Source: Bacteroidia bacterium (GTDB lineage: Bacteria; Bacteroidota; Bacteroidia; Bacteroidales; Azobacteroidaceae). Taken from it: DNA of 13,675 nucleotides. Location: positions 1 through 13,675 of the forward strand of contig BNTW01000072.1 of NCBI GenBank assembly GCA_025996895.1, read 5' to 3'. A program made the position numbers and the translations under genes. Below the pieces are notes generated by a model that was not told the DNA's origin, ran no database searches, and saw only the letters and a list, made by a program, of their open reading frames with translations. Positions 6,769 to 13,675 of this stretch are shown here, in pieces (the first letter of the stretch is position 1; each line of letters opens with the position of its first letter).

Positions 6769-7875
6769 ATGGATTTCATATCGTATGTTTTAAATAATTT
6801 ACATTTCGCTGATTATCTGCTGCTTTCATACATAATTTTTGTCTGTTACTATAATGAATGTGTATTTGTTTATAAACTGGAAAAATCAGTTTCAAGCAAT
6901 AACAATAACAAAAGTATTATTAACAAAATAAAAATTACATATACAATTTTATTTGTTATTGGATTTACTATAATTACCCTTGTTTCATATTATATCAATT
7001 CTATATTATTACTCTTTTTATCCTCCTTTGTAATTGCAATAATTCTTCCTTTTATTTTTCTTGCAATATATAAGGTTAGAAACCGTTATTTGTCAACCTA
7101 TTATGTAAGATTATCAACATATTATGTAAGATTGCCAAATGTTTTTATAAGTTCATTTATAAATCTGATTTGGTACATTTTGATCAGATTTTTAATAATA
7201 CCAGCCAATGAATCGTTAGGATATGTACTTTTATGTATATTTATAATTTTAAGGACAATTCCGTTAATTTTACCTATTTTCCCATCTAAAAAATATAGGC
7301 GATTTGAAATATTTAAAATAAACATATCAAGTTTTTTGTTTACATTACTCAACACTATTTGGATAATTCTCATTTTATTCTTTTCTTTTTCTTTTTCTAT
7401 TCAGTATAAAACTGATTTTGAAAAAAAAGCGTATTCTGATGAAAACATAGTATCCATCAAAAACAACATTAGGGATTTCAACAGCAATATTGATGATTTG
7501 TCAAAATCACTTTTACATCTATACTCTGTTCAAAAAAACACCCAAGAAAAATTAGATTCTCTTCATATCCTTTTCAATAATATAAATCAAGATTTAGAAG
7601 TTATTTCACTAAAAAAAGTTAGATTAGAAGAAAAAATTAACTATCTCCAAAATAAGACAGAAGAAGATGTTAAGCAAGAGGCAGTTTATGTTGCATTGAA
7701 TGAAATCTTTAACAAAAATCAATATATTGGAATTCTAATCAGTTTAATAATTGGAGTTATTACTGGATATGTGGCAAATTTATTAACAAGAAAGAAAGAT
7801 ATGGAAGCTACTCGTCAATTATATGAAGAGAATCTATATCATTCTCAAAAACACAAACAAATACAAAATGAATAA
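6769..7875 (+). CDS. Multi-pass membrane protein with coiled coil, unknown
   Basis: A 368-aa protein I do not recognise. Hydrophobic segments at about 15-36, 57-74, 76-101, 126-145, 150-170 and 188-211 form an N-terminal membrane domain. Residues about 225-305 are charged and heptad-like (IVSIKNNIRDFNSNIDDLSK, QKNTQEKLDSL, LKKVRLEEKINYLQ), predicting a coiled coil. A last membrane segment at 319-340 (GILISLIIGVITGYVANLL) is followed by a basic, polar tail. A tandem duplication LSTYYVR-LSTYYVR at 108-121 sits between membrane segments. Base composition is clearly more AT-rich than nifJ or the transporter, suggesting transfer. It lies between the hairpin cluster and the KilA-N gene. An accessory or defence-related membrane effector or sensor is possible but only inferred. 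Confidence 0.75.
   Translation: MDFISYVLNNLHFADYLLLSYIIFVCYYNECVFVYKLEKSVSSNNNNKSIINKIKITYTILFVIGFTIITLVSYYINSILLLFLSSFVIAIILPFIFLAIYKVRNRYLSTYYVRLSTYYVRLPNVFISSFINLIWYILIRFLIIPANESLGYVLLCIFIILRTIPLILPIFPSKKYRRFEIFKINISSFLFTLLNTIWIILILFFSFSFSIQYKTDFEKKAYSDENIVSIKNNIRDFNSNIDDLSKSLLHLYSVQKNTQEKLDSLHILFNNINQDLEVISLKKVRLEEKINYLQNKTEEDVKQEAVYVALNEIFNKNQYIGILISLIIGVITGYVANLLTRKKDMEATRQLYEENLYHSQKHKQIQNE
7090..7131 (+). repeat. 21-bp tandem duplication in the membrane protein gene
   Basis: Two adjacent 21-nt units, 7090-7110 and 7111-7131, both encode Leu-Ser-Thr-Tyr-Tyr-Val-Arg and differ at only two positions (TTG/TTA and ACC/ACA). The unit is exactly seven codons, so copy number can change without breaking the frame. 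Confidence 0.85.
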
Positions 7876-8015
7876 GGTACAAAATATTAAATAAAAATGG
7901 ATGAATAAAAGACAAATAAAACCCCTGCGTACCCAGAATAATTTTAACCGTTTTCAAGTCGCAAAGGTATAAATTTTTAGAATAAACTAAATATTATTAA
8001 TAAAAATAATAAATT

Positions 8016-8876
8016 ATGTCGCCCATAAAAAAAATAACTGTTCAAGATATTGAAATTTCGGTGTCTTTGCAGAATGACAACGAAGATTATATCTGCCTTA
8101 CCGATATGGTGAAAGCTAAAGATGGAGATGACCACATTCGTAATTGGATGCGCAACAGAAACACGATTGAATATTTGGGAACTTGGGAGATGATTCACAA
8201 CCTAAATTTTAAAGGTGTCGAATTCGACACCTTTATGCACGAAGCTGGAGCAAACAGTTTTAATATGACCCCAAGAAAATGGATTGAAGCAACAAACGCA
8301 ATGGGTATTATATCAAAAGCGGGTAAATATGGTGGCACTTATGCTCATAAAGACATAGCCTTTAATTTTGGTATGTGGATTAGCCCTGTTTTCCAGTTAT
8401 ATGTAGTAAGGGAGTATCAACGCCTTAAAGATGCCGAATCAAATCCAATGCTCGGTGAGTGGAATGTAAAGCGTGTACTTAGCAAAGTAAACTATACCTT
8501 GCATACCGGTGCTGTGAAGGATTATATTATTCCAAAAATAGACATTGAACGACAAAAATTGTATGCTTATGCCGATGAAGCCGACTTACTGAATCTTGCC
8601 TTGTGGGGATGTACGGCTAAACAATGGCGCGATGCCAATCTCGAATATGCAAAAAAAGGATTGAATATTCGCGATATGGCAAGTATCAATGAATTGGTAG
8701 TGCTATCCAACTTGGAATCATTCAATACGGAATTGATAAAGCGTGAGTTTGATAAATCTGCTCGATATGCTTATTTGCGAGAAATAGCTCAAAGTCAACT
8801 TCCTCGCCTAAATGCAATTGATGCGGAAAAAGGATTCAGAGCTATTAAAAACAATAAAAATAAGCAATTAACATAA
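8016..8876 (+). CDS. KilA-N domain protein
   Basis: A 286-aa protein whose N-terminal part (about residues 10-140) is a KilA-N DNA-binding domain: DYICLTDMVKAKDGDDHIRNWMRNRNTIEYLGTWE, then NMTPRKWIEATNAMGIISKAGKYGGTYAHKDIAFNFGMWISPVFQLYVVREYQRLK. The C-terminal half is helical and polar and contains WNVKRVLSKVNYTLHTGAVKDYIIP, common in bacterial members of this group. KilA-N domains come from phages and large DNA viruses. The bacterial stand-alone proteins occur on mobile islands with unproven roles. The ATG at 8016 is preceded by an AT-rich leader without a Shine-Dalgarno sequence. It is the last gene before the intact nifJ copy, 52 nt away. A perfect palindrome lies within its coding sequence at 8211-8234. 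Confidence 0.88.
   Translation: MSPIKKITVQDIEISVSLQNDNEDYICLTDMVKAKDGDDHIRNWMRNRNTIEYLGTWEMIHNLNFKGVEFDTFMHEAGANSFNMTPRKWIEATNAMGIISKAGKYGGTYAHKDIAFNFGMWISPVFQLYVVREYQRLKDAESNPMLGEWNVKRVLSKVNYTLHTGAVKDYIIPKIDIERQKLYAYADEADLLNLALWGCTAKQWRDANLEYAKKGLNIRDMASINELVVLSNLESFNTELIKREFDKSARYAYLREIAQSQLPRLNAIDAEKGFRAIKNNKNKQLT
8211..8234. repeat. 24-bp perfect palindrome inside the kilA-N gene
   Basis: AAAGGTGTCGAA is followed directly by its exact complement TTCGACACCTTT, with no loop. It encodes residues 66-73 (Lys-Gly-Val-Glu-Phe-Asp-Thr-Phe). The GTCGAATTCGA core also occurs in the hairpin at 6647-6657. Confidence 0.85.
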
Positions 8877-8882
8877 AAAAAG

Positions 8883-8966
8883 AATTAAACAAATATATTT
8901 TTTACAAACAACATAAATTATAGAAATTATGGCAAAACAAAAAAAGTTTTTAACTTGTGACGGAAA
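8883..8966 (+). repeat. Direct repeat of the nifJ leader and start (right, intact copy)
   Basis: Partner of 5117-5192. It holds the functional leader and the first 13 codons of nifJ. The right copy has a few extra bases in the leader (an ATATTTT stretch and AA before the ATG) compared with the left one. Similarity to the left copy ends after GACGGAAA. Confidence 0.75.
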
Positions 8967-11900
8967 TCAAGCCGCAGCACATATCGCGTATATGTTCAGC
9001 GAAACCGCTTCGATTTACCCCATCACACCGAGTTCCACGATGGCAGAGTACGTGGACGAATGGGCGGCAGCCGGAAGAAAAAATATCTTCGGCGAAACCG
9101 TTCGCGTGGACGAAATGCAATCGGAAGCAGGCGCTGCCGGCGCAATGCACGGTGCGTTGCAAGCCGGAACGCTTTCTACGACTTTCACAGCTTCGCAAGG
9201 GCTGTTGTTGATGATTCCCAACATGTATAAAGTAGCCGGAGAATTACTTCCGGGCGTTTATCATGTTTCGGCTCGTGCTTTGGCGTCTCATGCGCTTTCT
9301 ATTTTCGGCGACCACCAGGACGTGATGGCGGTTCGTCAAACGGGTTGCGCCTTGTTCGCAACAGGTTCCGTGCAGGAAGTGATGGACTTGGCGGCGGTGG
9401 CTCACTTGTCGGCAATTAAATCGCGTGTGCCGTTTGTGCATTTCTTCGACGGCTTCCGGACTTCGCACGAAATTCAGAAAATCGAACAGTTGGACAACGA
9501 AGATTTGGCTCCGTTAATCGACCAGAAAGCCTTGTCCGCTTTCCGTCAACGCGCTTTGAATCCCGATGCACCGGTGGCTCGCGGAACGGCTCAGAATCCC
9601 GACATTTATTTTCAAGCCCGTGAAGCTTCGAATGTGTATTACGACAAAGTAATCGGCATTGTAGAAGAATACGTTGACCAACTTTCGGCTCTCGTCGGTC
9701 GCAAATACGGTTTGTTCGATTATTACGGCGCACCCGATGCCGACCGCGTGATTATCGCGATGGGTTCTGTAACTGAAGCGATTAAAGAAACGATTGATTA
9801 TCTGAATACCCAAGGCGAAAAAGTGGGATTGGTTTCTGTCCACCTGTATCGTCCGTTCTCGGCGAAACATTTCTTGGCGGCTGTGCCTAAAACTGCGAAA
9901 CGCATTGCCGTTTTAGACCGCACCAAAGAACCGGGCGCAACCGGCGAACCTTTGTATTTGGACGTAAAAGACACTTTTTACACGGCTGATTTCAAACCGG
10001 TTATCGTTGGCGGTCGCTACGGTTTGTCGTCCAAAGACACGACTCCGGCTCAAATTCTTGCTGTATATGAGAACTTGGCATTGCCCATGCCGAAAAATGG
10101 TTTTACCATTGGAATTGTGGACGACGTTACTTTCACTTCGCTTCCGCAAAAAGAAGAATTGATTTTCGACGGTGGTCCTTACGAAGCCAAATTCTACGGT
10201 TTAGGTGCTGACGGAACGGTAGGAGCCAACAAAAATTCTATCAAGATTATCGGCGACAACACCGATAAATATTGTCAGGCTTATTTTGCTTACGATTCCA
10301 AGAAATCGGGCGGATTTACCGCTTCGCATTTGCGGTTTGGCGACAATCCCATTCGGAGTACCTATCTGGTTAATACACCGGACTTTGTGGCATGTCACGT
10401 GCAGGCTTATTTGCGTTTATACGATGTAACCAAAGGTTTGAAAAAGAACGGAACTTTCCTTTTGAATACTGTTTGGAACGAAGCGCAGGTAAAAGAAAAT
10501 CTTCCCGACAACGTGAAAAAATATTTGGCAAAAAACAATATCAATTTCTATATCATTAATGCCACGGGTATTGCCGCGGAAATCGGTTTGGGCAATCGCA
10601 CCAACACCATTTTGCAATCGGCTTTCTTCAAGATTACCGGCGTTGTTCCCTACGAATTGGCGGTGGAACAAATGAAATACATGATTAAAAAATCGTATGG
10701 CAAAAAAGGCGACGAAATTGTCAATAAAAACAATGCAGCCGTTGACCGCGGCGCCGATTACGTGAAGGTAGAAGTGCCTGCCGAATGGGCGAACATTCAG
10801 ACTGAAGGTTTTGTCTCGCAGGGAGTTGCCGGCGCGCCTGATTTTGTAAAGAAAGTAGTTTTCCCCGTCAATGCACAAACCGGCGACGACTTGCCTGTTT
10901 CGGCTTTTACCGGTCGCGAAGACGGTACTTGGGACCAGGGAACTGCGGCTTACGAAAAACGCGGCGTGGCTTCACACGTGCCGACTTGGATTCCCGAAAA
11001 CTGTATTCAATGTAACCAATGTGCTTACGTTTGTCCTCACGCCGCTATCCGTCCATTCGTATTGGATGCCGGAGAACAAGCCAAAGCGCCCGCAGGATAT
11101 AACACTTTGAAAGCTGTCGGAAAACAATTTGATGGTATGCAATTCCGTATTCAAGTGAATGTTTTGGACTGCTTGGGTTGCGATAATTGCGCCGATGTTT
11201 GTCCGGGAAATAAACAGGGTAAAGCGCTGAAAATGGTGCCGATTGAAAAAGAATACGCCAACCAGGCCAATTGGGATTTCTCGGTAAAAGAAGTAAAAAC
11301 CAAACAACATTTGGTGGATATACAATCTAATGTGAAGAACTCGCAGTTTGCAACGCCCTTGTTTGAGTTCTCCGGTGCCTGTTCGGGTTGCGGTGAAACA
11401 CCTTATGTGAAATTGATTTCCCAATTGTTCGGCGACCACCAAATGATTGCCAACGCCACCGGATGTACGTCAATTTATTCAGGTTCAGCACCTTCCACTC
11501 CTTATACGAAAAACGCAGAAGGACACGGTCCGGCTTGGGCGAACTCGTTGTTTGAAGACAATGCCGAATACGGTTTGGGAATGAAAATCGGTACTGAAAA
11601 AATGCGCGAACGTGTGGTTGAAAAAACAAAAGCGTTGATGGCAATTGCATGGACGCACGAAAAAGTGAAAACCGCTGCTCAAAATTGGCTTGACAACAGG
11701 AATGACGGCGGTGCAGCAGGCAGAAAAGCTGCCGATGACTATGCTGCTATTCTTGAATGGGGAATTGCTACCATAGACGAACTGGTTCAACATTTTGCAG
11801 CAACAAGTTGCAACAACGCCCCGAATATCAAGACATTAGATGATGTAATAAAGTATTTGGAAAATGCAGGTTCACAAGCAGCAGAAACGCTTGAATTAGT

Positions 11901-12651
11901 GAAAAACATTAAAGCGTCCGGTTCGGAGACTTGTAATTGTCCCGCCTGTGCGTTGTGTAAGGAACTTTTGGAATTGAAAGCTTACTTTATGAAACGCAGT
12001 CAATGGATAATCGGCGGCGACGGCTGGGGTTACGATATCGGCTTCGGCGGATTAGACCACGTAATCGCTTCCGGTCAGAATGTCAATATCTTGGTAGTGG
12101 ATACGGAAGTATATTCCAATACCGGCGGACAATCGTCCAAATCCACTCCGGTAGGCGCGGTAGCCAAATTTGCCGCAGCCGGAAAACGGATTCGCAAGAA
12201 AGATTTGGGTATGATTGCCACCACTTACGGTTATGTGTATGTAGCACAAATCGCGATGGGAGCCAATCAAGCGCAAACCCTGAAAGCCATTCGCGAAGCG
12301 GAAGCCTACGACGGACCTTCGTTGATTATCGCCTATTCGCCCTGTATCGCACATGGTTTGAAAGTCGGCATGGGCAAAGCGCAAGCCGAACAAAAATCAG
12401 CCGTAGAATGTGGATATTGGCACTTGTGGCGCTTCGACCCACGGTTGGAAGCCGAAGGCAAGAACCCGTTCCAGTTGGATTCCAAAGAGCCGGATTGGAG
12501 CAAGTTCCAAGATTTCCTGAAAGGCGAAGTGCGGTTTGCCTCGTTGTCGAAACAATATCCTGCTGAGGCAGCGGAGTTGTTTGAAGTCACGCAGAAGAAT
12601 GCTCAGTGGCGTTTGGATGGGTACAAGAGATTGGCGGCGCAAGAGTTTTAA
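8929..12651 (+). CDS. nifJ: Pyruvate:ferredoxin (flavodoxin) oxidoreductase
   Basis: A 1240-aa single-chain enzyme that oxidatively decarboxylates pyruvate to acetyl-CoA and reduces ferredoxin in anaerobic metabolism. In order: a pyruvate/TPP domain with YPITPSSTMAE at 30-40 and Glu66; a central CoA and gamma region; a ferredoxin-like domain with C692-x2-C695-x2-C698-x3-C702 and C748-x2-C751-x2-C754-x3-C758 for two [4Fe-4S] clusters; and a TPP-binding domain with C818-x2-C821 and C1139 of the third cluster, GGDGWGYDIG at 1029-1038 and DTEVYSNTGGQ at 1058-1068. The protein is about 40-60 residues longer than most relatives, with extra sequence at about 905-1010 ending in a cysteine-rich C1002-x-C-x2-C-x2-C1010. 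The start codon is matched by the relic at 5154. It probably ends at the hairpin at 12664. Confidence 0.97.
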   Translation: MAKQKKFLTCDGNQAAAHIAYMFSETASIYPITPSSTMAEYVDEWAAAGRKNIFGETVRVDEMQSEAGAAGAMHGALQAGTLSTTFTASQGLLLMIPNMYKVAGELLPGVYHVSARALASHALSIFGDHQDVMAVRQTGCALFATGSVQEVMDLAAVAHLSAIKSRVPFVHFFDGFRTSHEIQKIEQLDNEDLAPLIDQKALSAFRQRALNPDAPVARGTAQNPDIYFQAREASNVYYDKVIGIVEEYVDQLSALVGRKYGLFDYYGAPDADRVIIAMGSVTEAIKETIDYLNTQGEKVGLVSVHLYRPFSAKHFLAAVPKTAKRIAVLDRTKEPGATGEPLYLDVKDTFYTADFKPVIVGGRYGLSSKDTTPAQILAVYENLALPMPKNGFTIGIVDDVTFTSLPQKEELIFDGGPYEAKFYGLGADGTVGANKNSIKIIGDNTDKYCQAYFAYDSKKSGGFTASHLRFGDNPIRSTYLVNTPDFVACHVQAYLRLYDVTKGLKKNGTFLLNTVWNEAQVKENLPDNVKKYLAKNNINFYIINATGIAAEIGLGNRTNTILQSAFFKITGVVPYELAVEQMKYMIKKSYGKKGDEIVNKNNAAVDRGADYVKVEVPAEWANIQTEGFVSQGVAGAPDFVKKVVFPVNAQTGDDLPVSAFTGREDGTWDQGTAAYEKRGVASHVPTWIPENCIQCNQCAYVCPHAAIRPFVLDAGEQAKAPAGYNTLKAVGKQFDGMQFRIQVNVLDCLGCDNCADVCPGNKQGKALKMVPIEKEYANQANWDFSVKEVKTKQHLVDIQSNVKNSQFATPLFEFSGACSGCGETPYVKLISQLFGDHQMIANATGCTSIYSGSAPSTPYTKNAEGHGPAWANSLFEDNAEYGLGMKIGTEKMRERVVEKTKALMAIAWTHEKVKTAAQNWLDNRNDGGAAGRKAADDYAAILEWGIATIDELVQHFAATSCNNAPNIKTLDDVIKYLENAGSQAAETLELVKNIKASGSETCNCPACALCKELLELKAYFMKRSQWIIGGDGWGYDIGFGGLDHVIASGQNVNILVVDTEVYSNTGGQSSKSTPVGAVAKFAAAGKRIRKKDLGMIATTYGYVYVAQIAMGANQAQTLKAIREAEAYDGPSLIIAYSPCIAHGLKVGMGKAQAEQKSAVECGYWHLWRFDPRLEAEGKNPFQLDSKEPDWSKFQDFLKGEVRFASLSKQYPAEAAELFEVTQKNAQWRLDGYKRLAAQEF

Positions 12652-12663
12652 TTGTTAAACCGT

Positions 12664-12699
12664 AAACCTGTTAGGTCTTTAAGACCTAACAGGTTTTTT
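12664..12699 (+). terminator. REP palindrome acting as probable nifJ terminator
   Basis: Perfect 16-base arms AAACCTGTTAGGTCTT / AAGACCTAACAGGTTT around a single T (12664-12696), followed by a T run to 12699. The strong stem plus T tract 13 nt after the nifJ stop fits intrinsic termination. The same palindrome recurs at 12962-12994, and this copy ends 16 nt before the RAYT start codon, so it is also a REP element. Confidence 0.75.
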
Positions 12700-12712
12700 A
12701 ACCCACACCACT

Positions 12713-13351
12713 ATGGATAAATATACATTACCATTGGAAGATGGAAAATTCTACCACATTTACAATCAAGGAAATAACGGCGAAAATCTTTATTATGACG
12801 ACAATAATTACATTTATTTCATGCAAAAATTGGACTGGTATTTATCCGACTATCTTGAAATATATGCTTTCTGTCTTATGCCCAATCATTTTCACTTGTT
12901 AGTAAGAGTGAGAGCATTGGATGAATTGGAAACACATTTAAAAGAAACAATTGCTGCATATAAACCTGTTAGGTCTTCAAGACCTAACAGGTTTGAGTGG
13001 CACGAAGCCTATTCCCATTTCATCAGCAACCAATTTCGATTATTTTTCATGTCCTACTCCAAAGCGATTAACAAGCAAACCGGACGAAAAGGCAGTTTAT
13101 TCCGCGAAACATTTAAACGCAAGGAAATCAACAATCTGCAATATCTGCAGAACACAGTCATTTACATTCACCGCAATCCTCTGCACCATGGATTTGCAGA
13201 AGATTTCAGAGATTACCGGTGGAGCAGTTACGACCGTATGTTGGAAGACAAAGTCACAAAACTGAAAAAACGTGAAGTCTTTGAATGGTTTGAAGATAAG
13301 GAAAATTATCGTTATACGCATTTAGCGGATATTGACGATGATATTGAATGA
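12713..13351 (+). CDS. REP-associated tyrosine transposase (RAYT, Y1_Tnp)
   Basis: A 212-aa protein of the IS200-related Y1 transposase/RAYT group. It has the opening YHIYNQGNNGENLY, the HUH motif M-P-N-H-F-H-L-L-V-R (His59, His61), NQFRLFFMSYSKAINKQTGRKGSLF at 107-130, and the candidate catalytic Tyr151 in V-I-Y-I-H-R-N-P, followed by DYRWSSY. These HUH enzymes nick single-stranded DNA at hairpins and are thought to spread REP sequences; most are single-copy, domesticated genes. The length is normal. Residues 84-94 (KPVRSSRPNRF) are encoded by a 33-bp palindrome and fall in a variable loop before the conserved FISNQF segment. The ATG at 12713 lies 16 nt after an identical palindrome, so the hairpin could also mask the start. 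It stands alone between nifJ and the IS. Confidence 0.9.
   Translation: MDKYTLPLEDGKFYHIYNQGNNGENLYYDDNNYIYFMQKLDWYLSDYLEIYAFCLMPNHFHLLVRVRALDELETHLKETIAAYKPVRSSRPNRFEWHEAYSHFISNQFRLFFMSYSKAINKQTGRKGSLFRETFKRKEINNLQYLQNTVIYIHRNPLHHGFAEDFRDYRWSSYDRMLEDKVTKLKKREVFEWFEDKENYRYTHLADIDDDIE
12962..12994 (+). repeat. REP palindrome inside the RAYT gene
   Basis: Perfect 16-base arms around a single C, identical to 12664-12696 except for the central base (T there, C here). It contributes eleven in-frame codons without stops. The two copies are 298 bp apart. Confidence 0.9.
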
Positions 13352-13538
13352 TAGATGTTACTATTAAACTTTCCAAGTCTTAACCCACATTGCAGCCACC
13401 CCTTTATCGAAGTGTTAAAAGATCAAAAAATATCCAAGTTAAATATGCTTTATACGTTCTGTGGGATGGTGTATATGTTAAAACATTCGTTTTTTGGTGC
13501 TAAAACCACGAAAAAGTCCCATGTGTGGCACCCGGCTT

Positions 13539-13571
13539 TTTGGAGGACAGGTGGCACTATTCGTACCTTTG
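13539..13571 (+). promoter_or_regulatory. Promoter of the IS transposase gene
   Basis: TTTG at 13539-13542 and TACCTTTG at 13564-13571 are spaced by 21 nt, matching the Bacteroidota consensus. The -7 box ends only 4 nt before the ATG at 13576, so the transcript would be essentially leaderless, which would keep transposase translation low or initiation-factor dependent. Confidence 0.65.
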
Positions 13572-13575
13572 TGCC

Positions 13576-13675
13576 ATGTTTATCAAAGGGGTACAGAAAC
13601 ACAAAGCAGGCACCAACGACAATCCGATCTACTTCCGTTTGTGCGAGAGTTACCGCGACAGTTTTGGCAAGACAC
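13576..13675 (+). CDS. IS1634-like transposase, N-terminal fragment
   Basis: The ATG at 13576 opens a frame that is still open at the window end: MFIKGVQKHKAGTNDNPIYF followed by RLCESYRDSFGKT. The pattern MFIK..., then (Y/H)xxLCESYRD...GK, resembles the N-terminus of Bacteroidota IS1634-family DDE transposases, which I recognise from memory with moderate confidence. The full protein would be 500 or more residues. Only 33 residues are visible, too few to see the DDE catalytic residues. A promoter lies directly upstream at 13539-13571. Confidence 0.65.
   Translation, partial: MFIKGVQKHKAGTNDNPIYFRLCESYRDSFGKT

Larger units (their letters stand above)
13380..13675 (+). mobile_element. Left part of an IS1634-like insertion sequence
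   Basis: The boundary at 13380 is set by the end of the match to 1-126. The element starts with about 196 bp of non-coding sequence, including the 127-bp segment shared with the left window end, followed by a promoter and the transposase start at 13576. It runs out of the window, so the far terminal repeat and target duplication cannot be checked. Confidence 0.7.

Noticed and set aside
7963..7970. Minus-strand TACCTTTG box between the membrane protein and kilA-N genes
   Set aside because: It fits the -7 consensus but has no -33 partner and no minus-strand gene downstream. Probably chance in AT-rich DNA.
8957..9211. Long overlapping frames on both strands within nifJ
   Set aside because: They are shadows of a strongly conserved gene with regular codon bias and contain no recognisable domain.
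12664..12994. Two palindromes as a minimal CRISPR array
   Set aside because: There are only two copies, 298 bp apart, one in a coding region. There is no regular spacer structure and no cas gene, and the association with a RAYT explains them better.

Overview
The window looks like a piece of a Bacteroidota chromosome, most likely order Bacteroidales. The evidence is moderate AT-richness, a DUF3078 outer-membrane protein, a DUF5034-like lipoprotein, start sites that mostly lack Shine-Dalgarno sequences, and several promoters of the Bacteroidota type TTTG-N19-21-TAnnTTTG. No rRNA, tRNA or CRISPR array was seen.

Layout. Positions 1-126 are a near-perfect inverted copy of 13380-13506. At the right end this sequence leads into the 5' part of an IS1634-like transposase gene, so both ends of the window appear to lie inside oppositely oriented, outward-reading copies of the same IS. 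The left copy cuts the 3' end of a small lipoprotein gene (65-487, minus). Next come a minus-strand pair (DUF3078 outer-membrane protein and an 80-aa conserved hypothetical), a divergent AEC-family transporter, an AAA_14-type ATPase with its own clear promoter, a truncated ORF6N gene and a DJ-1/PfpI protein.

At about 5117-5192, just after the DJ-1 gene, lies a decayed copy of the leader and first dozen codons of the pyruvate:ferredoxin oxidoreductase gene. The intact gene starts 3.77 kb later at 8929. Between the two copies sits an accessory block: a DUF1016/PDDEXK nuclease gene, a patch of at least six hairpin repeats, an AT-rich multi-pass membrane protein with a coiled coil, and a KilA-N protein. 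This suggests an insertion at the start of nifJ that left the gene whole and a scar on the far side.

After nifJ comes a REP-associated tyrosine transposase (RAYT) gene. A 33-bp palindrome lies just upstream of it, doubling as the probable nifJ terminator. The same palindrome, differing only at the central base, lies in frame inside the RAYT gene.

The recurring theme is palindromic DNA inside or beside genes: in the RAYT gene (twin copies), the DUF1016 gene (two tandem palindromes), the kilA-N gene (a perfect 24-bp palindrome) and the 6417-6705 hairpin patch. Core metabolism (nifJ, transporter, outer-membrane protein) is thus interleaved with accessory genes of phage or defence flavour and with small mobile repeats.
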